DNA of 64,000 bases from positions 276,740-340,739 of the forward strand of contig NZ_JAFIEU010000051.1 in NCBI RefSeq assembly GCF_020832325.1. The letters are read 5' to 3'. This DNA comes from Lunatimonas sp. Lineage in GTDB: Bacteria; Bacteroidota; Bacteroidia; Cytophagales; Cyclobacteriaceae. Position 1 is the stretch's first letter. Each line of letters opens with the position of its first letter. Positions 1 through 8,499 of the stretch are shown here, piece after piece. Below the pieces are notes generated by a model. It saw only the letters and a program-made list of their open reading frames with translations. It did no database searches and was not told where the DNA came from. Made by a program: the position numbers and the translations under genes.

Positions 1-417
1 GAAATACATCAATTTTCAAAAAGGGAATACAACCTTAGGCTCACTGCAAATAAGAAAGAAGGTGTCTACACATTGGATACGGAGGATGAGGCTTTGTTTC
101 AAAGAGCTTACGTGTCACTACACGAGGAAGTCACGTTTGGTCCATTACTATGGGATGCTGATGGGGAGCGGTATTATCGGTTTTACTACGAGTTGACGTT
201 CCCCAAGGAGCATACTTCGGCTACTTTCCCGAATGCAAATGCGACGTTCATGTACCTGATGGTGATGGATAGGGAACTTAACTTGCTGGCAGAAATGCCA
301 ATTCCTCAATTGGAGTATACCCCTTATTTCTCGTTTGCCAAGGACAGCAACATCTGGATTGCCACCAATCTGGAGGATGAGTTGGGGTTCGTTCGATTGA
401 CGGTGTCGAGTTATTGA
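1..417 (+). CDS. DUF4221-type protein, 3' end only (partial)
   Basis: The reading frame is open from the first base of the window, so the gene begins upstream and only the last 138 residues are seen. The C-terminus reads like the last blades of a DUF4221 beta-propeller protein of Bacteroidota: a strand with 'TPYFSFAKDSNIWIATN' followed by 'LEDELGFVRLTVSSY' at the stop. Such proteins are usually lipoproteins of unknown function; the N-terminus that would show a lipobox is outside the window. The gene converges on frr, with a 10-bp inverted repeat between them. The family call rests on memory of the C-terminal pattern and is moderate. Confidence 0.6.
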   Translation, partial: EIHQFSKREYNLRLTANKKEGVYTLDTEDEALFQRAYVSLHEEVTFGPLLWDADGERYYRFYYELTFPKEHTSATFPNANATFMYLMVMDRELNLLAEMPIPQLEYTPYFSFAKDSNIWIATNLEDELGFVRLTVSSY

Positions 418-436
418 AATGTTATTGGCATGGTTA

Positions 437-489
437 AGTGGAGAGGGGGTAACAGTGTTTTCAAAAGGTCGACTTGTATCCTCTCCACT
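437..489. terminator. inverted repeat between convergent genes, possible two-way terminator
   Basis: AGTGGAGAGG at 437-446 is exactly complementary to CCTCTCCACT at 480-489, with 33 nt between. It lies in the gap between the end of the DUF4221-type gene and the end of frr, where a terminator for both strands would be expected. There is no long T-run on either side, so it is not a textbook intrinsic terminator. Confidence 0.4.
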
Positions 490-498
490 CTACTACCG

Positions 499-1059
499 TT
501 AAACCTTCATAATCTCCTCTTCCTTTTTGGCAAACAACTCGTCGATTTTGGTAGAAAACTTATCGGTATATTTCTGCACGGTGTCTTCGGCGCGCTTTAC
601 TTCATCTTCAGGAGCCCCGTCTTTTTGCAATTTTCTTAGACTTTCATTGGTGTCTTTTCGGATAGAGCGTATACTGATTTTGCCATTTTCGCACTCGTTT
701 TTTACCTGCTTCACCAGAGATTTTCGTCGCTCTTCGGTGAGAGGCGGGATGGTCAGCATTACCATTTCCCCGTTATTTTGCGGGTTTAGGCCTAGGTCCG
801 AATTGATGATGGCTTTTTCGATTTCACCGATCAAGCTTCTTTCCCAGGGCTTGATGGCTAATGTACGCGCATCAGGTGTTGTGATAGAGGACACTTGCTG
901 TAGGGGAGTAGGGGCGCCGTAGTAAGACACCACGATTCCATCCAGAAAATTTGGCATGGCCTTGCCTGCACGGATTTTTACCAATTCCGAGGAGGTATGG
1001 TCCACGGCTTTTTTCATTAAGCTTTGTGCCTCGTCCAAGAATAACTGTATTTCTTCCAT
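499..1059 (-). CDS. frr: ribosome recycling factor
   Basis: This 186-residue protein has the full family length. RRF, with EF-G, splits the 70S ribosome after termination so that the subunits can be reused. The family signature is visible: 'VKIRAGKAMPNFLDGIVVSYYG' region near residues 27-48, 'TTPDARTLAIKPWE' near 60-73, and the charged helical C-terminal part (EERRKSLVKQVKNECENGKISIR). The gene lies 13 bp downstream of pyrH on the same strand, the usual pyrH-frr pairing, and is probably co-transcribed from the promoter upstream of pyrH. It shares the EF-G partner encoded at about 20 kb in this window. Confidence 0.97.
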   Translation of the reverse strand: MEEIQLFLDEAQSLMKKAVDHTSSELVKIRAGKAMPNFLDGIVVSYYGAPTPLQQVSSITTPDARTLAIKPWERSLIGEIEKAIINSDLGLNPQNNGEMVMLTIPPLTEERRKSLVKQVKNECENGKISIRSIRKDTNESLRKLQKDGAPEDEVKRAEDTVQKYTDKFSTKIDELFAKKEEEIMKV

Positions 1060-1072
1060 GATTCTGTCGCTC

Positions 1073-1783
1073 TTATTTTGAAGTGATTAATGTACCAACG
1101 TCTTTTCCTTCGACGAGGTTTATCAGGTTTTGTGCTTTGTTCATGTCAAAAACGATAATGGGCAGGTTGTTTTCCTGGCAAAGCGTGAAGGCTGTCATGT
1201 CCATTACGTTCAGGTTCTTTTCGTAGACTTCCTGAAAGGAGATCGTATTATACCGTGTGGCTGAAGGGTCTTTTTCTGGATCGGCCGTATATACACCATC
1301 CACTCGGGTGCCCTTTAGGACTACCTCAGCCTCAATTTCTATCGCACGCAAGCTCGCCGTAGAGTCAGTGGTGAAATAGGGATTGCCGATACCAGCTCCA
1401 AAAATTACGATACGTCCTTTTTCCAAGTGGCGGATGGCTCGACGCCTGATAAACGGTTCGCATACACTTTCCACCTTGATGCCGGACATCAGTCGGGTGT
1501 ACATGCCGTTTTGCTCCAAGGCACTTTGAAGAGCCATGGCATTGATTAGCGTGGCCAACATGCCCATGTAATCACCCTGCACTCGGTCAATGCCGACGTT
1601 GCCCGCCTGCACGCCTCTAAAAATATTTCCTCCTCCAATCACAATGGCGATCTCCACCCCCAGATCACGGACTGATTTGATTTCCGTTGCGTATTGCTGC
1701 AACCGCTTTGGGTCAATGCCGTAGGACTGTTCACCCATCAGGGCTTCACCGCTCAATTTGAGGAGTATTCGTTTGTATTTCAT
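1073..1783 (-). CDS. pyrH: UMP kinase
   Basis: UMP kinase phosphorylates UMP to UDP with ATP in pyrimidine nucleotide synthesis. The bacterial hexameric type of the amino-acid-kinase fold is recognised from '[14 protein letters not shown]' at the N-terminus, '[11 protein letters not shown]', '[14 protein letters not shown]' and '[16 protein letters not shown]'. I chose the ATG at 1783 (236 aa), which begins directly at MKYKRILL; an in-frame ATG at 1810 would add nine polar residues (MDHHTNHTG) not typical of the family. The next gene is frr, 13 bp on. rpsB and tsf, its usual upstream neighbours, are not adjacent here. Confidence 0.96.
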   Translation of the reverse strand: MKYKRILLKLSGEALMGEQSYGIDPKRLQQYATEIKSVRDLGVEIAIVIGGGNIFRGVQAGNVGIDRVQGDYMGMLATLINAMALQSALEQNGMYTRLMSGIKVESVCEPFIRRRAIRHLEKGRIVIFGAGIGNPYFTTDSTASLRAIEIEAEVVLKGTRVDGVYTADPEKDPSATRYNTISFQEVYEKNLNVMDMTAFTLCQENNLPIIVFDMNKAQNLINLVEGKDVGTLITSK

Positions 1784-1816
1784 TCCTGTGTGGTTTGTAT
1801 GATGATCCATAATAGA

Positions 1817-1849
1817 GGGTCTTGACCCGCGATATTCGGCTCTTGCCGA
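1817..1849 (-). other. two short hairpins in the pyrH leader
   Basis: Upstream of pyrH, GGGTC/GACCC (1817-1821 with 1824-1828) and TCGGC/GCCGA (1836-1840 with 1845-1849) each form a perfect 5-bp inverted repeat, and both loops contain CTT. They lie between the promoter at 1909-1916 and the coding start. A regulatory role is not shown; they could be chance structures in a short leader. Confidence 0.3.
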
Positions 1850-1908
1850 CTATGACCTGATGACCGCTAAAAGTCGCAGCCGTTGCGTGCTGAAATTTTT
1901 AAATCGGA

Positions 1909-1916
1909 CAAAGATA
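1909..1916 (-). promoter_or_regulatory. promoter -7 element for pyrH-frr
   Basis: Read on the minus strand this is TATCTTTG, an exact match to the Bacteroidota TAnnTTTG -7 element, about 125 nt upstream of the pyrH start. The matching -33 TTTG box is not clear: the expected position near 1936-1940 reads TTTAG on the minus strand. Confidence 0.5.
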
Positions 1917-1948
1917 ATTTCTTGTTTCTAGAAAACTAAATCTATCCC

Positions 1949-2443
1949 TTAAAATTGAACGAGCACCTGGTTTTTTTCCACACTTTGCCCCTGCTGAACA
2001 GCGATCGCTTTTACCGTTCCATCTAGCGGCGCCTTGATGGCATTTTCCATTTTCATGGCCTCCAATACCAGTAGGGTCTCTCCCTTTCGAACAGTTTGCC
2101 CCACTGTCAGGGGGATGTTCAAGATGAGGCCTGGCATAGGAGCCTTCACATCGGTGGGTTGAGCAGTTTGGCTATTGCGGATACCCAGTTTCTCCAATAG
2201 TAGATCTTGAGGATCTTGGATTTTGAGAGAAATCTCCTTTCCATCTAGTTTCAGACAAAGCACCTTTTGTTTTTCGTCCCAACTAATGACCTCTAGGTTA
2301 AGCGATCGGTTGCGGTACAGGATATGGTAGTGTCGGTCTTTGATCCGGCGGACATCCCATTCCACGCTTTGGTTTTCTACTAAATAGGTTTCTTCGGATT
2401 TCTCGACTCTTAAACTGGTACTGCCGATACTGACTTTGTACAT
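1949..2443 (-). CDS. biotin/lipoyl-carrier protein (biotin carboxyl carrier subunit)
   Basis: The 164-residue protein ends in a biotinyl domain of about 75 residues: 'VKAPMPGLILNIPLTVGQTV', then 'LLVLEAMKMENAIKAP' with the biotin-accepting lysine in EAMKM, then a closing 'GQSVEKNQVLVQF'. The N-terminal 85 residues are beta-rich and probably match the BT/linker part of acyl-CoA carboxylases. The carrier moves carboxybiotin between a biotin carboxylase and a carboxyltransferase. A carboxyltransferase is encoded at 59.9 kb, but no biotin carboxylase is in the window, so the partner assignment is inference. The gene diverges from the aminopeptidase at 2584. Confidence 0.88.
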   Translation of the reverse strand: MYKVSIGSTSLRVEKSEETYLVENQSVEWDVRRIKDRHYHILYRNRSLNLEVISWDEKQKVLCLKLDGKEISLKIQDPQDLLLEKLGIRNSQTAQPTDVKAPMPGLILNIPLTVGQTVRKGETLLVLEAMKMENAIKAPLDGTVKAIAVQQGQSVEKNQVLVQF

Positions 2444-2483
2444 TTTATCTTATTTTTTGGGCTGATGGAAACCAAATAGCGAT

Positions 2484-2491
2484 TAAATTTG
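2484..2491 (+). promoter_or_regulatory. promoter -7 element for the M1 aminopeptidase gene
   Basis: TAAATTTG matches TAnnTTTG. The nearest TTTG upstream (2456-2459) is 24 nt away, longer than usual. Transcription would begin near 2498, which makes an ATG at 2500 effectively leaderless and favours the lipoprotein start at 2584. Confidence 0.45.
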
Positions 2492-2583
2492 TCACGCTAA
2501 TGCTAAAGAAAATCAAAATTCGCCAATTTGGCACGCTGTATGGCGTGAATTTGTTTCATTTAATAGGGTTTGTCCATCCATCT

Positions 2584-5202
2584 ATGCAAAGATATCGTAA
2601 CAACGGCCTTGTTGCCGCATTTATTTTTGGGTTACTTTTTTCCTGCAAAACCAGCAATGCGCCCGTTGTAGACGGAGAATCGGCCATCGGTGCAGCAATG
2701 ACTGAATCTAAGGGAATCAGGGAAGTACTTGCTACGCCAGACCCCAATCCTGATTTAGGTAAACTGGAAATGAAGATGCAGGGGTATAGGGAGACACCTG
2801 AGCGAAAGTTTGACCTTATCCATACGAGTTTGGATCTGTCTTTTGACTATGCCAATCAGCGAGTGCACGGGACGGCGTTGTTACGTATGAAGCCCTACTT
2901 TTTTGAGCAAAGCCAAGTTAGCTTGGACGCTAAAGATTTTGAAATTCACGACAGTTGGTTAGTGAATGGGCAGGAGCAGAGGCCATTGAATTTTCGCTAC
3001 GACGGAAAGAGGGTAGACCTATTTTTACCCGGCAACTATTCATCTTCCGATACGCTATTGATTGGTCTGAGATATACCGCCAAGCCCGAAGAAACCACTC
3101 AAGCCGGTGGGAGAGCGGTTACAGATACAAAAGGTCTGTACTTCATCAATCCAACCGGTACAGAGGACAAACCCCGGCAGATATGGACCCAGGGTGAGAC
3201 CTCGTTCAGTTCAAAGTGGTTCCCGACCATTGACCATCCCAACGAGCGGCAGACCCATGATATTCGGTTTCGCATAGACAGTGCAGACCTTACCATCAGC
3301 AACGGCCGGCTGCTTTCTCAGACTAGCCACGCGGACGGTACGCGCACAGATCACTGGGAAATGGACCTGCCCCACGCCCCCTATCTGACAGCGGTAGCCG
3401 TAGGCGATTTTGCGAAGGTGTCGGATAAGTGGCGAGATGTCGAGGTCAATTATTATGTAGAACGGGGGTTTGAAAAAGGAGCAGCCCGCGTTTTTCAGCA
3501 TACACCGGAGATGTTGACGTTTTTTTCTGAATTGCTTGGTGTAGACTATCCATGGCAAAAATACGATCAGGTAGTTGTCCGTGATTTTGTGTCCGGAGCG
3601 ATGGAAAATACTACCGTATCGATTTTTATGGAGTCGCTGAACCTTGATGAGCGAGAGGCTTTGGACAGCGACTGGGATTACATCATCGCCCACGAACTGT
3701 TTCATCAATGGTTTGGCAACCTGGTTACGACGGAGTCTTGGTCCAATTTGCCGTTGAATGAATCATTTGCCGATTATTCCGAATACCTATGGTTTGAATA
3801 CAAGGAAGGGAAAGATAAAGCAGATATGCATCATTTGGCTGCTATGGAACAATACCTGGATGAGTCCTTGGAGAAGCAGGTAGACCTGATCCGGTTTCAC
3901 TATGAGCACGAAGACGACATGTTTGACAGCCATAGCTACGCCAAAGGTGGGAGAGTACTGCACATGTTGCGTAGGCATTTGGGCGATGAGGCCTTTTTTG
4001 CGTCGCTTCGGCATTATCTGACGAAACATGCATACAGCAGTGTGGAGATTCATGACTTGCGCCTGGCCTTTGAGCAGGTTACTGGACGCGACCTAAACTG
4101 GTTTTTCAATCAATGGTTTTTGGCATCTGGGCATCCGATTCTGGATATCAAGTTGGATACCAGGAATCCGGAGAGTTACTTACTTACCATTTCCCAAAAG
4201 CAGGATTTTCAGACGACACCTCTGTACCGAATTCCATTTAAGGTGAATCTGTACAAAGACGGGGGAGTGGAAGAACGTGAATTTGTATTGGAGCAGGGTA
4301 CGCAGCAGTTTGCGCTGGAGAATGGTGCCGCCGTCGATGCGGTGATTGTGGACGAGGACATGGTGTTGCTTGCGGAGAAGCGTAGTTATAGGGGTGCTGA
4401 GGCCTTTAAGAGGCAGTTTACCTTTGCCAAATCCGGAGTAGCGAGATTGGAAGCATTGGATAGTCTTACAGCGGCTTTTTTGGATGTGGAAGACCGGAAA
4501 CCTCTTATTCTGGAGGCACTGGAGGATTCTTTTTCCGAAGTTCGGGGCTTGGCGCTCACCCGAATGCCTCAAGCCATGAGTCAAGAACAAGTGGATGAGG
4601 CGTTGTCAGCGAAGATATTACGGCTAGCAGAGGAGGACCCTAGCCACGAAGTAAGGGCGTCAGCGATTGGATTATTGGGGGAATTGGACGGAGAGAGATA
4701 TGCCGGGGTTTTTCAGCGGCTGGTTCAGAATCCCTCTTATGTGGTAGCAGGTGCGGCACTCACGGCGATGATGGATCGGCCCGGTGGCGTGGAAGCAAAG
4801 ATGAGGATGTTTGAAACTCTGAAGGAGGAGCGAAATATCCGGATGGTGGTGCCATTGGCGGATTTTCTCACCTCTGAGGCCAAAGTAGGGTATGATTATT
4901 GGTTTAATTCGAAATTGGACGCGATGACAGGGGAGTCACTTTATTATTTCATTGGCTACTATGGCGATTATTTCGCAAGCGTACAGGGCTCGGACAAGGC
5001 AGGAGCGATCAACAGGCTGATGGGGCTGGCAGGAGGCCATCCGGCCAACTACATTCGCCTGACAGCATTTCAGTCGCTATTTGGATTTATCGATGAGGAG
5101 GGAGTGTTGGAGCAGGTGGTGAAAATTCATGCGGAGGAGTCTGACGAGTTGGTCCGCAATTACCAGCAGTTTTTCTTGGAGCCCTATCTGGAGGAAAATT
5201 AA
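2584..5202 (+). CDS. M1 family aminopeptidase, lipoprotein, with C-terminal repeat region
   Basis: This zinc aminopeptidase probably removes N-terminal residues from peptides at the cell envelope. From the ATG at 2584 (872 aa) the N-terminus is MQRYRNNGLVAAF followed by a hydrophobic core and the lipobox LLFSC, so it should be a lipoprotein; the longer frame from 2500 would bury this signal. The M1 marks are all present: substrate motif GAMEN at residues 338-342, zinc motif HELFH starting at residue 370, and the third zinc ligand Glu in 'LPLNESFADY' after the normal 18-residue spacing. The last third (about residue 640 on) has helical repeats with 'SEVRGLALTRMPQAM' and 'SHEVRASAIGLLGEL', like HEAT repeats. 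It stands alone between divergent and tRNA genes. Confidence 0.93.
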   Translation: MQRYRNNGLVAAFIFGLLFSCKTSNAPVVDGESAIGAAMTESKGIREVLATPDPNPDLGKLEMKMQGYRETPERKFDLIHTSLDLSFDYANQRVHGTALLRMKPYFFEQSQVSLDAKDFEIHDSWLVNGQEQRPLNFRYDGKRVDLFLPGNYSSSDTLLIGLRYTAKPEETTQAGGRAVTDTKGLYFINPTGTEDKPRQIWTQGETSFSSKWFPTIDHPNERQTHDIRFRIDSADLTISNGRLLSQTSHADGTRTDHWEMDLPHAPYLTAVAVGDFAKVSDKWRDVEVNYYVERGFEKGAARVFQHTPEMLTFFSELLGVDYPWQKYDQVVVRDFVSGAMENTTVSIFMESLNLDEREALDSDWDYIIAHELFHQWFGNLVTTESWSNLPLNESFADYSEYLWFEYKEGKDKADMHHLAAMEQYLDESLEKQVDLIRFHYEHEDDMFDSHSYAKGGRVLHMLRRHLGDEAFFASLRHYLTKHAYSSVEIHDLRLAFEQVTGRDLNWFFNQWFLASGHPILDIKLDTRNPESYLLTISQKQDFQTTPLYRIPFKVNLYKDGGVEEREFVLEQGTQQFALENGAAVDAVIVDEDMVLLAEKRSYRGAEAFKRQFTFAKSGVARLEALDSLTAAFLDVEDRKPLILEALEDSFSEVRGLALTRMPQAMSQEQVDEALSAKILRLAEEDPSHEVRASAIGLLGELDGERYAGVFQRLVQNPSYVVAGAALTAMMDRPGGVEAKMRMFETLKEERNIRMVVPLADFLTSEAKVGYDYWFNSKLDAMTGESLYYFIGYYGDYFASVQGSDKAGAINRLMGLAGGHPANYIRLTAFQSLFGFIDEEGVLEQVVKIHAEESDELVRNYQQFFLEPYLEEN

Positions 5203-5266
5203 TAAGCTGATTATGAAACCACTACTGGAGGCAGTTGGTAAAAAAGTACATTTTTTTTTGGATTGT

Positions 5267-5297
5267 TTTGAATGTTAGGGAAAAGGCTATAATTTTG
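5267..5297 (+). promoter_or_regulatory. promoter of the tRNA-Tyr/Gly/Thr-tuf unit
   Basis: TTTG at 5267-5270, a 19-nt spacer, and TAATTTTG at 5290-5297 form an exact Bacteroidota promoter. It is followed by CCATCC, sharing the TTTGCnnTCC pattern of other translation promoters in the window. It lies 43 nt upstream of tRNA-Tyr. Confidence 0.75.
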
Positions 5298-5340
5298 CCA
5301 TCCGTTACGATAATTAACTGTTGTATCGAATAGAAAAGTT

Positions 5341-5423
5341 GGGGGAATACCAAAGCGGCCAACTGGGACGGACTGTAAATCCGTTGACTTATGTCTTCAC
5401 AGGTTCGAATCCTGTTTCCCCCA
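5341..5423 (+). tRNA. tRNA-Tyr (GTA)
   Basis: A class II tRNA of 83 nt. The acceptor stem GGGGGAA (5341-5347) pairs with TTCCCCC (5416-5422), discriminator A5423. Anticodon GTA is at 5375-5377 in loop CTGTAAA, there is a long variable arm, and the T arm contains GGTTCGAATCC. CCA is not encoded (ACA follows). It is the first of three tRNA genes leading into tuf. Confidence 0.96.
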
Positions 5424-5578
5424 CAATCCAGCGAAAATAGACTTTCTTTTTATTGACAGAGAGTAGATTATTCTGGAAAAAAGGTATAAATTTACCAGCC
5501 AATTCAAAAAACAATATGGTGCATACGATGTGTGTTATCGATATTGTTGGAAAGATTGGTAGTATAGAAATATTAAAA

Positions 5579-5651
5579 GCGGGAGTAGCTCAGTTGGTAG
5601 AGCGGCAGCCTTCCAAGCTGCAGGTCGCGGGTTCGAGCCTCGTCTCCCGCT
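5579..5651 (+). tRNA. tRNA-Gly (TCC)
   Basis: The acceptor stem GCGGGAG (5579-5585) pairs with CTCCCGC (5644-5650), discriminator T. The D arm is AGCTCAGTTGGTAGAGC, anticodon TCC at 5612-5614, and the T arm contains GGGTTCGAGCC. It lies 155 nt after tRNA-Tyr; I see no further gene in that spacer. Confidence 0.96.
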
Positions 5652-5682
5652 CTATGCTTTTATAGGCATAATAATGTTACTA

Positions 5683-5754
5683 GCCGACGTAGCTCAGGGG
5701 TAGAGTGCTTCCTTGGTAAGGAAGAGGTCACGGGTTCAAATCCCGTCGTTGGCT
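5683..5754 (+). tRNA. tRNA-Thr (GGT)
   Basis: The acceptor stem GCCGACG (5683-5689) pairs with CGTTGGC (5747-5753) with one G-T pair; discriminator T. The anticodon stem CTTCC/GGAAG encloses loop TTGGTAA, giving GGT at 5715-5717. The T arm is CGGGTTCAAATCCCG. It is 59 nt upstream of tuf and probably part of the same transcript. Confidence 0.95.
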
Positions 5755-5813
5755 CGATACATTGGTACAAACAAACGAAATTTTATCATTAACTAAACAA
5801 AGGATTTTCACGC

Positions 5814-7001
5814 ATGGCAAAAGCAACCTTTGACCGTTCCAAACCACACGTTAATATAGGTACGATTGGTCACGTCGATCACGGTAAGACTACTTTGACT
5901 GCTGCCATTACAACTGTATTGGCCAGAAAGGGTCTGTCTGAATTAAGAGACTTCGCTTCTATCGACAACGCTCCTGAGGAGAAAGAAAGAGGTATCACTA
6001 TCAACACCTCTCACGTAGAGTATCAAACTGAAAGCAGACACTATGCGCACGTAGACTGTCCAGGCCACGCTGACTATGTAAAGAACATGGTTACGGGAGC
6101 TGCACAGATGGATGGTGCGATCTTGGTGGTAGCTGCTACAGACGGTCCAATGCCCCAGACTAGGGAGCACATTCTGTTGGCTCGTCAGGTAGGTGTACCT
6201 GCGCTCGTAGTTTTCATGAACAAGGTAGACTTGGTAGATGATCCTGAATTGTTGGAGCTAGTTGAAATGGAAGTAAGAGAGCTTCTTTCTTTCTATGAAT
6301 TTGACGGCGACAACATTCCAGTAATTGCAGGTTCTGCTCTCGGTGCTTTGAATGGCGATGAGAAGTGGGAAGCAACTGTAATGGAGCTGATGGATGCGGT
6401 AGATAACCACATTCCTCTTCCAGAAAGAGCAATCGACAAGGATTTCTTGATGCCTGTAGAAGACGTATTCTCGATCACTGGTCGTGGTACTGTAGCTACT
6501 GGTAGAATTGAAAGAGGAGTAATTAACTCTGGTGAGCCAGTAGACATCATCGGTATGGGTGCTGAGGGATTGAAATCCACTGTAACAGGTGTAGAGATGT
6601 TCCGTAAGATCCTTGACAGAGGTGAAGCTGGTGACAACGTAGGTTTGTTGCTTAGAGGTATTGAAAAGTCTCAGATCAGACGAGGAATGATTATCTGTAA
6701 GCCTGGATCTGTGAAGCCTCATGCTCACTTCAAAGCGGAAGTTTACGTTCTTTCCAAAGAAGAGGGTGGACGTCACACGCCTTTCTTTAACAAATACCGT
6801 CCACAGTTCTATCTTAGAACGACAGACGTAACCGGTGAAATCAAACTTCCTGAGAACGTTGAAATGGTTATGCCAGGTGATAACATCACCATTGAGGTAA
6901 CCCTTTTGAACGCAGTTGCTCTTGAGAAGGGACTTCGATTCGCTATCCGTGAGGGTGGTAGAACCGTTGGTGCCGGACAGGTGACTGAAATATTGGATTA
7001 A
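5814..7001 (+). CDS. tuf: elongation factor Tu
   Basis: EF-Tu (395 aa, normal length) brings aminoacyl-tRNA to the ribosomal A site as a GTP complex. The GTPase motifs are intact: 'GHVDHGKTT' near residues 18-26, 'DCPGHADY' near 80-87 and 'NKVD' near 135-138; domains 2 and 3 follow with '[12 protein letters not shown]' and '[14 protein letters not shown]' at the end. It follows three tRNA genes and is separated from the str segment at 19 kb, where many bacteria carry tuf behind fusA. A hairpin with a T-rich tail lies shortly after the stop. Confidence 0.98.
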   Translation: MAKATFDRSKPHVNIGTIGHVDHGKTTLTAAITTVLARKGLSELRDFASIDNAPEEKERGITINTSHVEYQTESRHYAHVDCPGHADYVKNMVTGAAQMDGAILVVAATDGPMPQTREHILLARQVGVPALVVFMNKVDLVDDPELLELVEMEVRELLSFYEFDGDNIPVIAGSALGALNGDEKWEATVMELMDAVDNHIPLPERAIDKDFLMPVEDVFSITGRGTVATGRIERGVINSGEPVDIIGMGAEGLKSTVTGVEMFRKILDRGEAGDNVGLLLRGIEKSQIRRGMIICKPGSVKPHAHFKAEVYVLSKEEGGRHTPFFNKYRPQFYLRTTDVTGEIKLPENVEMVMPGDNITIEVTLLNAVALEKGLRFAIREGGRTVGAGQVTEILD

Positions 7002-7029
7002 TCTTTATATTTCATACGATAAATGCAGG

Positions 7030-7065
7030 TGCGATTCTGAATTTTTTCGGAATCGCATTTGTTTC
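7030..7065 (+). terminator. terminator after tuf
   Basis: TGCGATTC (7030-7037) pairs with GAATCGCA (7050-7057), followed by the T-rich sequence TTTGTTTC. It begins 28 nt after the tuf stop. The T-rich tail overlaps the -33 box of the tRNA-Trp promoter. Confidence 0.65.
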
Positions 7066-7089
7066 TTAGGACATTTTTGCCTACTTTTG
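7058..7089 (+). promoter_or_regulatory. promoter of tRNA-Trp-secE-nusG and following genes
   Basis: TTTG at 7058-7061, a 20-nt spacer and TACTTTTG at 7082-7089 match the Bacteroidota consensus. GCGTTCC follows, fitting TTTGCnnTCC. The predicted transcription start is about 20 nt upstream of tRNA-Trp. Confidence 0.72.
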
Positions 7090-7114
7090 CGTTCCGTAAA
7101 TGGAGGAAGTGTCT

Positions 7115-7185
7115 ACGGGCATAGTTCAATGGCAGAATAGCGGTCTCCAAAACCGTTGATGGGAGTTCGAATCTCTCTGCCCGTG
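7115..7185 (+). tRNA. tRNA-Trp (CCA)
   Basis: The acceptor stem ACGGGCA (7115-7121) pairs with TGCCCGT (7178-7184), discriminator G. The anticodon stem GCGGT/ACCGT encloses CTCCAAA, giving CCA at 7147-7149. The T arm contains GAGTTCGAATCTC. It immediately precedes secE, a common bacterial arrangement. Confidence 0.95.
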
Positions 7186-7277
7186 CTAAAGAACCATAAA
7201 GCCCTTTCATAGATGTCCGAACTTGTAAAGGAAAAGACATCTACTACTGAAGGTGGGATCTATTAAAATTGAGTTAC

Positions 7278-7466
7278 ATGAACGTCAAGAATTTTGTAGT
7301 TGAATCCATCGACGAAATGAAGAACAAGGTCACCTGGCCGAAGTATGCTTCATTGCAGAACAGCGCCGTCTTGGTGCTCGTAGCGTCGTTGATTTTCGCC
7401 TTGGTAATAGGGCTCATCGATCTTTCCTTCGAGAGCGTTATGAAATGGTTTTATGATTTATTCTAA
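7278..7466 (+). CDS. secE: preprotein translocase subunit SecE
   Basis: SecE is the small clamp subunit of the SecYEG protein channel. The 62-residue protein has the short single-helix form: an amphipathic cytosolic helix with the conserved 'DEMKNKVTWPKYASLQNS', then one membrane helix (about residues 27-48) and a short tail. I start at ATG 7278; the in-frame TTG at 7269 would add only three residues. nusG follows after 18 bp. Its partner SecY is encoded at 31.6 kb. Confidence 0.93.
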   Translation: MNVKNFVVESIDEMKNKVTWPKYASLQNSAVLVLVASLIFALVIGLIDLSFESVMKWFYDLF

Positions 7467-7484
7467 TAGAATCAAAATTACATA

Positions 7485-8042
7485 ATGGCTGAGCAGAAAT
7501 GGTATGTCCTCAGAGTAGTAGCCGGGCAGGAAAAGAAAGCTAAAACGTATTTAGACAACGAGATAGCTAGGCAAAAACTCGAGGAATATATTCCGGAGGT
7601 GTTGATACCTTCCGAGAAGATTTATGAGATGCGCAATGGCAAGAAGCGTGTAAGGGAAAGAAATTTCTTTCCAGGATACGTGTTGGTACATGCGGATCTC
7701 AGCCATGGCGAGGCCAATCATGTGATTACGAGTATTCCGGGAGTTATCGGTTTTTTAGGGTCAAACCAGGGGGGAGCTTCCAAAACCCCCGAACCATTAC
7801 GGCAGTCTGAAGTCAATAGGATCTTAGGTCGTGTTGAGGAGATTGATGAGTTTGCGGAAAAACTGGATACACCATTTATAGTTGGGGAGACCGTAAAAGT
7901 AATGGACGGTCCTTTCAGTGGTTTCTCGGGAATGATAGAGGAGGTGTTTGAAGACAAGAAGAAGCTTAATGTTATGGTTAAGATTTTCGGTCGAAACACC
8001 CCGGTAGAGTTAAACTTTATACAAGTAGAAAAACAAGACTAG
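7485..8042 (+). CDS. nusG: transcription termination/antitermination factor NusG
   Basis: The 185-residue protein has the NGN domain first (starting '[19 protein letters not shown]', with '[16 protein letters not shown]' near residue 54) and the KOW domain at the C-terminus ('[22 protein letters not shown]'). NusG binds the RNA polymerase clamp and links it to Rho or the ribosome. The gene lies between secE and rplK; the gap to rplK is only 3 bp, so translation is probably coupled. Confidence 0.97.
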   Translation: MAEQKWYVLRVVAGQEKKAKTYLDNEIARQKLEEYIPEVLIPSEKIYEMRNGKKRVRERNFFPGYVLVHADLSHGEANHVITSIPGVIGFLGSNQGGASKTPEPLRQSEVNRILGRVEEIDEFAEKLDTPFIVGETVKVMDGPFSGFSGMIEEVFEDKKKLNVMVKIFGRNTPVELNFIQVEKQD

Positions 8043-8045
8043 GAA

Positions 8046-8489
8046 ATGGCAAAAGAAATCACTGGTTATCTGAAATTACAGGTGAAAGGTGGCCAGGCTA
8101 ACCCATCTCCTCCTGTTGGTCCTGCTCTTGGTTCCAAGGGTTTGAACATCATGGAGTTCTGTAAGCAATTTAATGCCAGAACGCAGGAGAAAATGGGTCA
8201 GGTTGTGCCTGTACTTATCACTATTTTCTCGGATAAGTCTTTTGAATTCGTCGTAAAGACTCCTCCAGCTGCAAACATGCTGTTGGAAGCGGCGAAGGTA
8301 AAAGGCGGTTCTTCGGAGCCCAACAGGAAAAAGGTAGGGTCTGTCACTTGGGATCAGGTAAAAACGATCGCTGAGGTAAAGATGCCTGACTTGAACGCCT
8401 TCGAGGTGGAGGCTGCCATGAGAATGATAGCCGGCACCGCAAGAAGTATGGGAATTACAGTTTCAGGGAAAGCTCCTTGGGAGGATTAA
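8046..8489 (+). CDS. rplK: 50S ribosomal protein L11
   Basis: This 147-residue protein forms part of the GTPase-associated centre and binds 23S rRNA near the L10-L12 stalk. The N-terminal '[20 protein letters not shown]' carries the conserved prolines of the L11 hinge domain, and the C-terminal RNA-binding part has 'GTARSMGI'. It is a few residues longer than the E. coli protein at its C-terminus. It is followed by rplA after 10 bp. Confidence 0.97.
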   Translation: MAKEITGYLKLQVKGGQANPSPPVGPALGSKGLNIMEFCKQFNARTQEKMGQVVPVLITIFSDKSFEFVVKTPPAANMLLEAAKVKGGSSEPNRKKVGSVTWDQVKTIAEVKMPDLNAFEVEAAMRMIAGTARSMGITVSGKAPWED

Positions 8490-8499
8490 ATAAAGGAAC

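Noticed and set aside
5424..5578. A fourth tRNA gene between tRNA-Tyr and tRNA-Gly
   Set aside because: No T arm or acceptor stem pairing can be drawn in this 155-nt spacer.
5453..5665. A 70-codon frame between tRNA-Tyr and the end of tRNA-Gly
   Set aside because: It runs through the whole tRNA-Gly gene and has no family-like sequence.
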